DNA of 64,000 nt from CAIWHR01 sp963830485 (lineage in GTDB: Bacteria > Pseudomonadota > Gammaproteobacteria > Burkholderiales > Casimicrobiaceae). The translations under genes and the position numbers were made by a program. The notes under the pieces are model-generated. The model had not been told where the DNA came from and did no database searches. It worked only from the letters and a program-made list of their open reading frames with translations. The stretch spans positions 1 to 64,000 of the forward strand of contig CAWHNE010000003.1 of NCBI GenBank assembly GCA_963830485.1, given 5' to 3'. Numbering within the stretch: the first letter of the stretch is position 1; every line of letters begins with the position of its first letter. Positions 26,780 through 35,607 of the stretch are shown here, one piece after another.

Positions 26780-27544
26780 TCACTGCTGCGCGTGCTCCCG
26801 CCGGTACTCCGCGAGCAGCGCCGATTCTTCCTGCGACAGCGCGCGCCCGGCGAGAAGCTCGGGCCGCCGCTCGTCGGTCCGGCCCAGCGCCTGCATGAGC
26901 CGCCACCGCCGGATCTCCGCGTGGTGGCCCGACAGCAGCACGTCCGGCACCGGCGCTCCCTCGTAGCGCTCTGGCCGCGTGTAGTGCGGGCAGTCGAGCA
27001 GGCCCGCCACGAACGACTCCTGCAGCGCCGACTCCGCGTCGTTCAGCACGCCCGGGCGTTGCCTCACGATCGCGTCGATCAGCATCAGCGCCGGCAGCTC
27101 ACCGCCCGAGACCACGAACTCACCCACCGCGATCTCCTCGTCGACCTCGCGCGCGACGAAGCGCTCGTCGACGCCCTCGTAGCGCCCCGCCACCAGCACG
27201 TACCCCGTCGTCTCCGCGGCCTCCGCCAGCTCGGCAACGCGCCGGTGCGTCAACTGCGCGCCCGCCGGTGTCAGGTGAATCGTCCGCGTCGTTGCGTAGC
27301 CCGCCTCACGCTGCGCCGTCCGGGCCGCCGCCACCGCCTTCGCGAGCGGCTCCGCCAGCATCACCATCCCCGGTCCACCGCCGTAGGGTCGGTCGTCGAC
27401 GGTCCGGTAATTGTCCGTCGCGAAATCGCGCGGGTTCCGCGTCGCGAGCGACCAGAGTCCGCGCTCCAGCGCGCGTCCCGTGACGCCGAAGCGCGCTGCA
27501 TGATCGACGAGCTCCGGAAACAGCGTGATGACATCGATCCGCAT
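26780..27544 (-). CDS. trmD: tRNA (guanine37-N1)-methyltransferase
   Basis: A 254-residue SPOUT-fold enzyme that methylates G37 of tRNAs, preventing frameshifting. Hallmarks are RIDVITLFPELVDH at the start, DDRPYGGGPGMVM, and the knot-forming GRYEGVDERF and GEFVVSGGELPALMLIDA. Full length with an ATG start, 22 bases downstream of rimM. Confidence 0.97.
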   Translation of the reverse strand: MRIDVITLFPELVDHAARFGVTGRALERGLWSLATRNPRDFATDNYRTVDDRPYGGGPGMVMLAEPLAKAVAAARTAQREAGYATTRTIHLTPAGAQLTHRRVAELAEAAETTGYVLVAGRYEGVDERFVAREVDEEIAVGEFVVSGGELPALMLIDAIVRQRPGVLNDAESALQESFVAGLLDCPHYTRPERYEGAPVPDVLLSGHHAEIRRWRLMQALGRTDERRPELLAGRALSQEESALLAEYRREHAQQ

Positions 27545-27566
27545 GCGCCACCCGTCCTACGCGCCG

Positions 27567-28106
27567 CTAATACTCTTCGCCCCAATCCACATCGATCCGT
27601 CGCGTCGCGAGATCGACCCGGTCGACGATCGCCGGCACGAACGGGATCAGCCGCTCGGCCCCGGATGCCGCCGCGGGCCGCGCGACTCGCAGCAGCGGAT
27701 GCGCGCCGTGCGCCACCACTTCCGCGACGACGCCGAGCATCACGCCCTCGCGATTGCGCACTTCGAGGCCCTCGAGGTCGGCCCAGTAGATCTCGCCCTT
27801 CCTCGGGCGCGGCAGCGCCGCGCGCGGCACGCCGACTTCTCCCCCGCGCAGCGCCAGCGCGTCGTCGCGGGTCGCGACGCCCGCGAGCTGCGCGAGCAGC
27901 GCGCCCGAATGCATCCGACCGGACGTCATTCGCCACTCCCGCCACGCCGTCGCTCGCGGCGGCCGGATCCACCACGTCGCATGCGCGAGCAGCGCATCCG
28001 GCGCTTGGGAAAGCGGTTCCACCTTGATCCAGCCGCGCACGCCGTGCGATCCGACAACCCGGCCCATGACCACGATGCGCTCTGCCGCGGGCGTTGCCTT
28101 CGGCAC
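27567..28106 (-). CDS. rimM: Ribosome maturation factor RimM
   Basis: A 179-residue protein with the two-barrel RimM layout: VVMGRVVGSHGVRGWIKVEPLS near the start and EIYWADLEGLEVRNREGVMLGVV ... LIPFVPAIVDRVDLATRRIDVDW in the PRC-barrel half. It assists 30S head maturation around S19. The start is the GTG at 28106 or possibly a short way inside. It follows rpsP closely. Confidence 0.95.
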   Translation of the reverse strand: MPKATPAAERIVVMGRVVGSHGVRGWIKVEPLSQAPDALLAHATWWIRPPRATAWREWRMTSGRMHSGALLAQLAGVATRDDALALRGGEVGVPRAALPRPRKGEIYWADLEGLEVRNREGVMLGVVAEVVAHGAHPLLRVARPAAASGAERLIPFVPAIVDRVDLATRRIDVDWGEEY

Positions 28107-28129
28107 CGCGGCCCGCGTTGCCGCGTGCG

Positions 28130-28407
28130 TCAGGCCGCGGCCGCCGGCGCCACCGCCGTCGCGCAGGCGCGGTCGACCTCTTCACGAGCCCCGCCACCGT
28201 GTCCGACAGTCGTGCGCCGCGCTCTTGCCAGAACGCGATGCGGTCGTGCGCGAGGCGCAGCGCCTCCTCGCCCTCGCCGGCGATCGGGTTGTAGAAGCCG
28301 ACGCGCTCGATGAAGCGGCCGTCGCGCCGGTTGCGCGAGTCGGCGACGACGACGTTGAAGAAGGGGCGCTTCTTCGCGCCGCCGCGGGCAAGTCGAATGA
28401 CAACCAT
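28130..28407 (-). CDS. rpsP: 30S ribosomal protein S16 (one-base frameshift near C-terminus)
   Basis: MVVIRLARGGAKKRPFFNVVVADSRNRRDGRF and ERVGFYNPIA are unmistakable S16. As given, the frame runs on past the normal end: one G appears to be missing near 28186 (AAGAGG). Restoring it gives a tail KEVDRACATAVAPAAAA and a TGA at 28130, for 92 residues in all, just before rimM. Since S16 is essential, a sequence error is the simplest reading. First gene of the ribosomal/tRNA operon, with a promoter at 28440-28469. Confidence 0.93.
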
Positions 28408-28439
28408 GGTTTTGCTCGGTGAACGGAGAAAAGTCTTTA

Positions 28440-28469
28440 ATTATACGGGGAAATCGGCAATGGCGGCAA
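28440..28469 (-). promoter_or_regulatory. Promoter of the rpsP operon
   Basis: On the minus strand TTGCCG and a perfect TATAAT are spaced by 18 bases, giving a leader of about 25 bases before the rpsP ATG. Confidence 0.65.
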
Positions 28470-28565
28470 GCTGGGCGGCTCGCGCCGGGAGGCCTTGGCG
28501 CCGGCGGCCGCCACGACGGTTGGTCGGCCGCAAGCCCTTGATTCGCCGACCCGTCGCGGCGGCAG

Positions 28566-29912
28566 TCAGCGCATACCCGGCAGCAGACCCTTCATTCCGC
28601 GCAACATCTTCTGCATCCCGCCCTTCGCTACCATCTTCATCATCTTCTGCGTCTGCTCGAACTGCGCGAGGAGCTGGTTCACCTCCTGCACGGACACACC
28701 GGCGCCGGCGGCAATCCGCCGCTTGCGCGAGGCCTTCAGGAGTTCGGGCTTTGCGCGCTCGGCGGGCGTCATCGAATTGATGATCCCCTCGACGTGCGCC
28801 ATCTTTCGCTCGCTCACGCTCGTGTTCTGCGCGGCGCGCGCGAGCTCGGCGGGCAGCTTGTCCACCATCCCGGCGAGCCCGCCCATCTTGCGCATCTGCG
28901 CGATCTGGGCCTTGAAGTCGTCGAGGTCGAAGCCCTTGCCGGACTTGACCTTCTTCGCGAGCTTCTCCGCTTCGGCGACGTCGACATTCCGGTGCGCCTC
29001 CTCGATCAGCGACAGCACGTCGCCCATGCCAAGGATCCGCGAGGCCATCCGCTCCGGGTGGAACGTCTCGAGCCCGTCGATTTTCTCGGCGATGCCCACG
29101 AACTTGATCGGCGCTCCGGTGACCTGCCGCACCGACAGCGCGGCCCCGCCGCGCGCGTCGCCGTCGAGCTTGGTCAGGATCACGCCGGTCAACGGCAGCG
29201 CGTCGCGGAACGCCTTCGCCGTGTTGACCGCATCCTGGCCCTGCATCGCGTCGACGATGAAGAGGGTTTCGACCGGCCGGGCGGCAGCGTGCAGCTCGGC
29301 GATCTCGCGCATCATCGCCTCGTCGATCGCCAGCCGGCCCGCGGTGTCGACGATCACGACGTCATGGTAGTGCCGCCGCGCCCAGTCGATCGCGCCCATG
29401 GCGATCGCGACAGGCTGCTCGCCGACTGCGGATGGAAAGAAGTCGACGCCGACCTGGCCCGCGAGCGTTCCGAGCTGTTCGATCGCGGCGGGGCGGTAGA
29501 CGTCGGCCGAGACGAGCAGCACTTTCTTCTTCTGCGCTTTCAGCAGTCGCGCAAGCTTCGCCGCGGTCGTCGTCTTCCCGGCGCCTTGCAGGCCCGCGAG
29601 CAGGATCACCGCCGGCGGTTGCGTTGCGAAATCGAGTGGTGCCGCGGCCGTGCCCATCAGCGCGGCGAGCTCGCGGTGGACGACGCCAACGAGCGCCTGC
29701 CCCGGCGTGAGCGAGCCCGTCACCTCCTCGCCCAGGGCCTTCGCCTTCACGGCGGCGACGAAGTCCTTGACGACCGGCAGGGCGACGTCCGCCTCGAGCA
29801 GCGCCTGCCGCACCTCGCGCAGCGCGTCGGCGATGTTGGCGTCGGTCAGTCGCGCCTCGCCGCGCAGCGTTTTGACGACGCGGGAGAGCCGCTGGGTCAG
29901 GGTGTCGAGCAT
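28566..29912 (-). CDS. ffh: Signal recognition particle protein Ffh
   Basis: A 448-residue SRP GTPase that binds 4.5S RNA and signal sequences for co-translational targeting. The N domain starts MLDTLTQRLSRVVKTLRG. The G domain has GLQGAGKTTTAAKLARLL, DTAGR and TKLDGDARGGAALS. The Met-rich M domain ends QKMMKMVAKGGMQKMLRGMKGLLPG. ATG 29912 fits the family start; the longer open frame upstream does not. It is divergent from ypjD, as is common in proteobacteria. Confidence 0.97.
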   Translation of the reverse strand: MLDTLTQRLSRVVKTLRGEARLTDANIADALREVRQALLEADVALPVVKDFVAAVKAKALGEEVTGSLTPGQALVGVVHRELAALMGTAAAPLDFATQPPAVILLAGLQGAGKTTTAAKLARLLKAQKKKVLLVSADVYRPAAIEQLGTLAGQVGVDFFPSAVGEQPVAIAMGAIDWARRHYHDVVIVDTAGRLAIDEAMMREIAELHAAARPVETLFIVDAMQGQDAVNTAKAFRDALPLTGVILTKLDGDARGGAALSVRQVTGAPIKFVGIAEKIDGLETFHPERMASRILGMGDVLSLIEEAHRNVDVAEAEKLAKKVKSGKGFDLDDFKAQIAQMRKMGGLAGMVDKLPAELARAAQNTSVSERKMAHVEGIINSMTPAERAKPELLKASRKRRIAAGAGVSVQEVNQLLAQFEQTQKMMKMVAKGGMQKMLRGMKGLLPGMR

Positions 29913-30001
29913 CGGGATCACGCGGCGCCGGCGGGTGCGCCGGTGCCCTGAGGTAAACTTCGGGAGCGGCGGCGAACGCCGCGAGCCGCAACCGGAAGCC
30001 C

Positions 30002-30826
30002 ATGATTTTACTCCACGCCGCGGTCGCCGCTCTCTACGCCCTGGCCGCGTGGGCGCTGTGGCCGCAGCCGGTTGCCGACATGCCCGGCGCGAAGGCCGGC
30101 CTAGCTCATCCCGCGCGGCAGTGGACGGTGATCCTCGTCCCGGCCGCGCTCCTCCTGCACGCATTCCTGGCGGGACGCGAGTTCGCGACGCCGGACGGGC
30201 TCGATCTCAGCCTGCCCAATGCGGTGTCGGTCGTCGCGGCGTTGGTGGCGCTGGTCGCATGGGCGTCCGGACTTCTGTCCACGTTGCCGGCGATCGGGAC
30301 GGTCGTGCTGCCGGTCGCCGCGATCGCATCGCTCCTGCCCGCGGTGGTGACGAATCCGCACCGGTTCCCCTACGCCGGCGAGCCGTGGGCGGCGCTGCAC
30401 GTCGGCGTCGCGCTCGTCGCCTACGCGCTGTTCCTCGTGGCCGCTTTGCAGGCGCTCGTCCTGATGGGTCTCGAGAGGCGGTTGCGCCGGCACCTTCCGG
30501 ATCCAGGCGCGTCGGGATTGCCGCCGCTGCTCACGCTCGAGCGCTTCCTGTTCCGGATGGTGACCGTCGGTTTCGTGCTCCTCACTTTCACGCTCGCGAG
30601 CGGCATGCTGTTCTCGGAGCAGATCTTCGGGCGGCCGATGCTGTTCACGCACAAGAGTGTGTTCTCGCTCCTCGGCTGGCTCACGTTCGCAGCGCTCCTC
30701 TGGGGTCGCTGGCGCTACGGCTGGCGCGGCCGCGTCGCGCTGCGGTGGATCGTGGCCGGCACGGTCTTCGTCTTTCTCGCGTATCTCGGCGAGAAGTTCG
30801 TGCTCGAGGTGCTGCTCGGGCGATGA
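30002..30826 (+). CDS. ypjD: CcsA/YpjD-family inner-membrane protein
   Basis: A 274-residue protein with about eight membrane helices and the cytochrome-c-assembly (CcsA/ResC-like) domain: FPYAGEPWAALHVGVALVAYALF and LTHKSVFSLLGWLTFAALLWGRWRYGWRGRVALRW, containing conserved histidines. Family members handle heme or assist membrane biogenesis; the role of the ffh-linked YpjD is not settled. It is divergent from ffh and followed at once by the corB-like gene. Confidence 0.88.
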   Translation: MILLHAAVAALYALAAWALWPQPVADMPGAKAGLAHPARQWTVILVPAALLLHAFLAGREFATPDGLDLSLPNAVSVVAALVALVAWASGLLSTLPAIGTVVLPVAAIASLLPAVVTNPHRFPYAGEPWAALHVGVALVAYALFLVAALQALVLMGLERRLRRHLPDPGASGLPPLLTLERFLFRMVTVGFVLLTFTLASGMLFSEQIFGRPMLFTHKSVFSLLGWLTFAALLWGRWRYGWRGRVALRWIVAGTVFVFLAYLGEKFVLEVLLGR

Positions 30827-30904
30827 CCCGGACTGCCGCCAGGCGCCGGCTGGAGCGCCCACGCTGCGCGCGCTCGTACCGCCTGCTGACGCGCGGCCCC
30901 TCTC

Positions 30905-32224
30905 ATGGATGACATTCCGCTCGGCACGCTGTTCATAGCGCTCGCGCTCCTGCTGGTCGCGTCCGGCTTCTTCTCGATCTCCGAGACCGCGATGATGGCG
31001 GTCAACCGTTACCGGCTCCGGCATCGCGCGCACCGCGGTGTGCGCGGAGCGAAGCTCGTGCTCTCGCTGCTCGCGCAGACCGACAAGCTCTTGTCGGTGA
31101 TCCTTCTCGGCAGCACCGTCGTCAACGCCGCCGCGGCGACGTTGTCGACGCTGATCGCGGTCCGCCTGTTCGGCCAAGGGGAGCTCGCGCTTGCGCTGTC
31201 GACCATCGCGATCTCGCTCGCGATCCTCATCTTCTCGGAGATCCTGCCCAAGGTAATCGGCGCCGCGCACGCCGATCGCGTCGCGGCGCCCATCTCGTAT
31301 GTCCTGTCGCCGCTGCTCAAGGCGGCGGAGCCCATCGTATGGCTGCCGAACCTCGTCGTCCGCTTCCTCGTGCGGCTCCTGCGCCTGCGGCCCGCCGACG
31401 AGTCCGGCGCGACGCTCTCGCAGGAAGAACTGCGCTCGCTCGTGCTTGAAGCCCAGTACTTCCGCGGCAAGCACCGGTCGATGCTCGCGAACCTGCTCGA
31501 CGTCGAGGCCGTCGCCGTCGACGACGTGATGACGCCGCGCAACCAGATTCACGCGCTCGATCTCAACGCGAAGGCCGCGCATCTCGAGGAGCAGCTCGCA
31601 ACGTCCTATCACGCGCGCCTGCCGGCCTACGAGGACGAGCTCGACAACATCGTCGGCGTCCTCCACTTGAAGCACGTGGTCGGGCTGCAGCACGCGGGGG
31701 AGATCGACGCCGCGGCGCTGCGCACGATCCTGCGCCCCGCGTACTTCGTGCCGGCGGGGACGCCGCTCCTGGTCCAGCTCCAGCAATTCCAGAATGACCA
31801 CGAGAGGATGGGACTCGTCGTCGACGAGTACGGCGAGCTGCAGGGGCTCGTCACGATCGAGGACATCATCGAGGAGATCATCGGCGATTTCACGACGCAG
31901 GCGCCGGCCGCGGGCGAGTCGTGGGCCCGCGAGGGCGACGGCAGCGTCGTCGTCGACGGGATGGCAGCGCTGCGAACGCTGAATCGCAAGCTCGGCACCC
32001 AGTTTCCCTTGGACGGGCCGAAGACGCTGAACGGCCTGATCGTCGAGCAACTGGCCGACATTCCCGAGGCGGGCACGAGGGCGACGGTCGCCGGGCAAAG
32101 CCTCGAAATCCTCCAGACCCAGGACCGCGCGGTAAAAGTGGTACGACTCCTGCCGCCAGTGGGCCGCAGCACACCCTCCGCGCCTTTACAAAGCCAAAGC
32201 GGACAGGCATCATCGACCGGCTGA
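30905..32224 (+). CDS. CorB-like (DUF21/CBS/CorC) membrane protein
   Basis: A 439-residue protein. A DUF21 (CNNM) membrane domain of three or four helices covers about residues 5-185 (SISETAMMAVNRYRLRHRA; FSEILPKVIGAAHADRVA). A CBS pair follows (VDDVMTPRNQIHALD; GLVVDEYGELQGLVTIEDIIEEIIGDF), then a CorC_HlyC domain. This is the layout of CNNM/CorB-type transporters linked to magnesium and cobalt handling. It follows ypjD, the usual ypjD-yfjD order. The last ~25 residues (GRSTPSAPLQSQSG) are a low-complexity tail. Confidence 0.9.
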   Translation: MDDIPLGTLFIALALLLVASGFFSISETAMMAVNRYRLRHRAHRGVRGAKLVLSLLAQTDKLLSVILLGSTVVNAAAATLSTLIAVRLFGQGELALALSTIAISLAILIFSEILPKVIGAAHADRVAAPISYVLSPLLKAAEPIVWLPNLVVRFLVRLLRLRPADESGATLSQEELRSLVLEAQYFRGKHRSMLANLLDVEAVAVDDVMTPRNQIHALDLNAKAAHLEEQLATSYHARLPAYEDELDNIVGVLHLKHVVGLQHAGEIDAAALRTILRPAYFVPAGTPLLVQLQQFQNDHERMGLVVDEYGELQGLVTIEDIIEEIIGDFTTQAPAAGESWAREGDGSVVVDGMAALRTLNRKLGTQFPLDGPKTLNGLIVEQLADIPEAGTRATVAGQSLEILQTQDRAVKVVRLLPPVGRSTPSAPLQSQSGQASSTG

Positions 32225-32272
32225 AGTTTTATGCGGTTGGAATAACACCGGGAGGAAGGCGGGACCGGCAAA

Positions 32273-32288
32273 AGGCACGTAAATTGCT
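32273..32288 (+). promoter_or_regulatory. Strong candidate sigma-54 promoter of pilB
   Basis: AGGCACGTAAATTGCT matches the sigma-54 consensus (TGGCACG-N4-TTGC) except at the first base, with GG and GC exactly ten bases apart. It lies 61 bases before the pilB ATG, in the only sizeable gap upstream. Confidence 0.7.
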
Positions 32289-32348
32289 TCGGTATCCCGA
32301 CAGCCCGGCGTTCCGCCGCTGAACCGCCCCCATCTAGCCGCCCCGCCC

Positions 32349-34070
32349 ATGGCCACCCACGCCACCGCGACGCGAAACCTGAGCGGGCTCGCGCGCGCGC
32401 TGGCGCAGCATGGGCTGATGACCGAGTACGACGCCGAAGTGGTCCAGACGCAGGCGCAGCAGGCAAGCGTCACCTTCGTCGAGCAGTTGCTGCAGGGCAA
32501 GCGGATGTCCGCATCGCAGGTCGCTGCCTTCGGGTCGCGCGCATTCGGCGTCCCGATCATGGATCTGGCGGCGTTCGACCTCGACCAGATCAACAAGGAC
32601 CTGGTCGACCTCAAGATGGCGCAATCGCGGCGGGTCCTGCCGCTGCACAAGCGCGGCAACCGGCTCTATGTCGCGACCTCGGACCCCGCCAACCTCCAGG
32701 CGCTCGAGGAGGTCCGATTCAAGACGAACCTCGTTGTCGAGCCGGTCGTGGTCGAGGACGACAAGCTCCAGCAGGCGATCTCCAAGCTGGTCGAGGCGAA
32801 AGGGGCGACCCTCAACGAGATGGCCGCCATGGAGGACCTGGAGCTGGACCTCCAGGAAGGCGGCGTCGTCGCAATTTCCGACGAGGAAAGCTCAGAGATC
32901 GAGGATGCGCCGGTCGTCAAGTACATCCAGAAGATCCTGATCGACGCGATCAACCAGGGCGTCTCCGACATCCACTTCGAGCCTTACGAGAAGAACTTCC
33001 GGATCCGCTACCGGCTGGACGGCCTCCTGTCGGAGGTCGCACAGCCGCCGCTCGTGATCAAGGACAAGGTCGCCTCGCGAATCAAGGTGATCTCGAAGCT
33101 CGACATCGCCGAGAAACGGGTGCCGCAGGACGGCCGGATGAAGCTCGTGCTGTCGAAGTCGAAGGCGATCGACTTCCGCGTGAGCTCGCTGCCGACGCTC
33201 TTCGGCGAGAAGATCGTGTTGCGGATCCTCGACTCGTCGGGCGTGAAGCTCGGCATCGAGGCGCTGGGCTACGACCCCGATCAGCAGGAGCAGCTGATGT
33301 TCGCGATCGGGCGACCGTACGGGATGATCCTCGTCACCGGCCCGACCGGCAGCGGCAAGACAGTTTCGCTCTACACCTGCCTCAACATCCTGAACCAGCC
33401 GGGCGTCAACATCTCGACCGCCGAGGACCCCTGCGAAATCCAGCTCCCCGGCATCAACCAGGTCAATGTCAACGAGAAGGCCGGCCTCACGTTCGCGGCG
33501 GCGCTCCGCTCGTTCCTGCGGCAGGACCCGGACATCATCATGGTCGGCGAAATCCGCGACCTCGAGACCGCCGACATCGCGATCAAGGCGGCACAGACGG
33601 GCCACCTCGTCCTCTCGACCCTGCACACGAACGACGGACCAACGACGCTGACGCGGCTTCTCAACATGGGCGTCGCGCCGTTCAACGTCGCCTCGTCGGT
33701 GATCCTGATCACCGCGCAGCGGCTCGGCCGCCGGCTGTGCTCGAGCTGCAAGCAGCCGAAGGACATCCCGCCCGAGGCGCTGATCCGGGCCGGGTTCACG
33801 GAAGAAGAGATCGACGGCACGTGGCAGCCTTACGGCCCGATCGGCTGCGACAAGTGCAAGGACACGGGCTACAAGGGCCGCGTCGGCATCTATCAGGTGA
33901 TGCCGATCTCCGACGAGATGCGCCAGCTCATCATGCGCAACGGCACCGCGCTCGACATCGCCGACCAGGCGCGCAAGGAGGGCGTGCGCGACCTGCGGCA
34001 ATCGGGCCTCATCAAGGTGAAGATGGGGATTACCTCGCTCGAGGAAATCGAGGCGATCACCAACGAGTGA
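32349..34070 (+). CDS. pilB: Type IV pilus assembly ATPase PilB
   Basis: A 573-residue hexameric extension motor. An N-terminal MshEN-type domain (about 1-160) is followed by the ATPase core: SDIHFEPYEKNFRIRYRLDG, Walker A GPTGSGKTVSLYTCL, Asp box EDPCEIQLPGINQVNVN, Walker B LRQDPDIIMVGEIRD, and His box TGHLVLSTLHTNDGPTTLTRL. Two CxxC pairs (CSSC; CDKC) form the zinc site typical of PilB/GspE. Gene order pilB-pilC-pilD follows; no pilin gene is in the window. Confidence 0.97.
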   Translation: MATHATATRNLSGLARALAQHGLMTEYDAEVVQTQAQQASVTFVEQLLQGKRMSASQVAAFGSRAFGVPIMDLAAFDLDQINKDLVDLKMAQSRRVLPLHKRGNRLYVATSDPANLQALEEVRFKTNLVVEPVVVEDDKLQQAISKLVEAKGATLNEMAAMEDLELDLQEGGVVAISDEESSEIEDAPVVKYIQKILIDAINQGVSDIHFEPYEKNFRIRYRLDGLLSEVAQPPLVIKDKVASRIKVISKLDIAEKRVPQDGRMKLVLSKSKAIDFRVSSLPTLFGEKIVLRILDSSGVKLGIEALGYDPDQQEQLMFAIGRPYGMILVTGPTGSGKTVSLYTCLNILNQPGVNISTAEDPCEIQLPGINQVNVNEKAGLTFAAALRSFLRQDPDIIMVGEIRDLETADIAIKAAQTGHLVLSTLHTNDGPTTLTRLLNMGVAPFNVASSVILITAQRLGRRLCSSCKQPKDIPPEALIRAGFTEEEIDGTWQPYGPIGCDKCKDTGYKGRVGIYQVMPISDEMRQLIMRNGTALDIADQARKEGVRDLRQSGLIKVKMGITSLEEIEAITNE

Positions 34071-34098
34071 CCCCCGCCGCCAGGACAGGACCGAGACC

Positions 34099-35322
34099 AT
34101 GGCCACCGCAGCCGCGCAACGCAGGGACGTCAAGGAATACACGTTCGTCTGGGAAGGCATCGACCGCAACAACCGACAGGTGCGCGGCGAGTCGAAGGCC
34201 GCGTCGCAGACGGTGGTCACCACCAACCTGCGCCGGCAGGGCATCCGCATTCAGAAGATCAAGCGGCTCACCTTCCGCGGCGGCAAGAAGGTCGGCGAGC
34301 GCGAGATCACGTTCTTCACGCGCCAGCTCGCGACGATGCTGCGCGCGGGCGTCCCGCTCCTGCAGGCATTCGAGATCGTTGCCCGGGGCCACAGCAACCC
34401 ACGGTTCTCGCGCCTCGTGATGGACATCAAGGGCCGCGTCGAGGCCGGTTCGAGCCTGTCGCAGGCGTTCCGCGAGCACCCGGCGCAGTTCGACAATCTC
34501 TACTGCAACCTCGTGCACGCCGGCGAGACTGCCGGCATGCTGGACGCGATCCTCGACCGGCTCGCGTCGTACAAGGAAAAGATCCTCGCGATCAAGAGCA
34601 AGATCAAGTCGGCGCTGTTCTACCCGATCTCAGTGATCGTCGTGGCCATCCTCGTCATCTGGGTCATCATGGTCTGGGTGATCCCGGCGTTCAAGCAGAT
34701 CTTCCAAAGCTTCGGGGCGGACCTCCCGGTCCCCACGCTGGTCGTCATGGCCATGTCGGACTTCGTCGTCGCATACTGGTGGCTTGGCTTTCTTGTCATC
34801 GTCGCCACCTTCGTCGGGCTCGGCTTCCTGCACCGGCGATCGGCGGCGTTCCGCTTCACGCTCGACCGGCTTTCACTGCGTATCCCGATCGTCGGCCAGA
34901 TCCTCGAAAAGGCGACGATCGCGCGCTGGACGCGCACGCTGCAGACGATGTTCGCGGCCGGTGTCCCGCTGGTGGAGTCGCTCGACGCGGTCGGCGGCGC
35001 CTGCGGCAATGCGGTCTACAACTCGGCGACCAAGCGGATCCAGACCGAGGTCAGCACCGGCACGAGCCTCACCAACGCGATGACCAACAGCAAGCTCTTC
35101 CCGAACATGGTGCTGCAGATGACGCAGATCGGCGAGGAGTCGGGCTCGCTCGACAACATGCTGGGGAAGATCGCGGACTTCTACGAGCGCGAGGTCGACG
35201 ATGCGGTCGCGGCACTCTCGAGCCTGCTCGAGCCGCTCATCATCGTGTTCCTGGGTGTCGTGATCGGCGGCCTCGTCGTCGCGATGTACCTGCCGATCTT
35301 CAAGCTGGGCCAGGTCGTCTGA
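34099..35322 (+). CDS. pilC: Type IV pilus inner-membrane platform protein PilC
   Basis: A 407-residue GspF/PilC protein with two repeats of the cytoplasmic F domain (about 75-200 and 278-400; FFTRQLATMLRAGVPLLQAFEI and RWTRTLQTMFAAGVPLVESLDAV) and three membrane helices (around 173-195, 225-247 and the C-terminal IIVFLGVVIGGLVVAMYLP). It couples PilB rotation to pilin insertion. It starts 28 bases after pilB. Confidence 0.97.
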   Translation: MATAAAQRRDVKEYTFVWEGIDRNNRQVRGESKAASQTVVTTNLRRQGIRIQKIKRLTFRGGKKVGEREITFFTRQLATMLRAGVPLLQAFEIVARGHSNPRFSRLVMDIKGRVEAGSSLSQAFREHPAQFDNLYCNLVHAGETAGMLDAILDRLASYKEKILAIKSKIKSALFYPISVIVVAILVIWVIMVWVIPAFKQIFQSFGADLPVPTLVVMAMSDFVVAYWWLGFLVIVATFVGLGFLHRRSAAFRFTLDRLSLRIPIVGQILEKATIARWTRTLQTMFAAGVPLVESLDAVGGACGNAVYNSATKRIQTEVSTGTSLTNAMTNSKLFPNMVLQMTQIGEESGSLDNMLGKIADFYEREVDDAVAALSSLLEPLIIVFLGVVIGGLVVAMYLPIFKLGQVV

Positions 35323-35475
35323 CAGCTCCGCGGCGACGCGGCGCGTGCCGGCAACGCACTGGCGCTGTCGAGAAGCGCGGCGCGGGGTTCGCCACCCTCG
35401 GTGTCGGCGTGTCGATATGGGCGAATCCATGCTGACGGTCGTCGCCGCGCGGATGGGCATTCGGTATGTCCTCCC

Positions 35476-35607
35476 ATGATCGAGTCCGTGCCCGTTGCCG
35501 TTGCCATCGCGCTGGTCGTAGGTCTGTGTGCCGGCAGCTTTGGCTCCGGCATCACGTGCTCCGCGCATGAGCCTTCACCGAAGCTGCCCGTGGCCGCGCC
35601 CCGATGA
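35476..35607 (+). CDS. Small ORF duplicating the PilD N-terminus, coupled to pilD
   Basis: A 43-codon frame starting MIESVPVAVAIALVVGLCAGSF, close to the PilD start MIESMPVVAVVALIVGLCIGSF. After GSF the two part company and this frame ends GSGITCSAHEPSPKLPVAAPR. Its TGA overlaps the pilD ATG (ATGA), the arrangement used for translational coupling. It may be a leftover of a partial tandem duplication or a real small membrane leader peptide. No ribosome site strong enough to decide. The preceding bases 35323-35475 show nothing else. Confidence 0.5.
   Translation: MIESVPVAVAIALVVGLCAGSFGSGITCSAHEPSPKLPVAAPR

Noticed and set aside
30101..32098. 665-residue open frame on the minus strand
   Set aside because: Antisense to ypjD and the CorB-like gene, both well-recognised proteins; its translation is charged low-complexity sequence.
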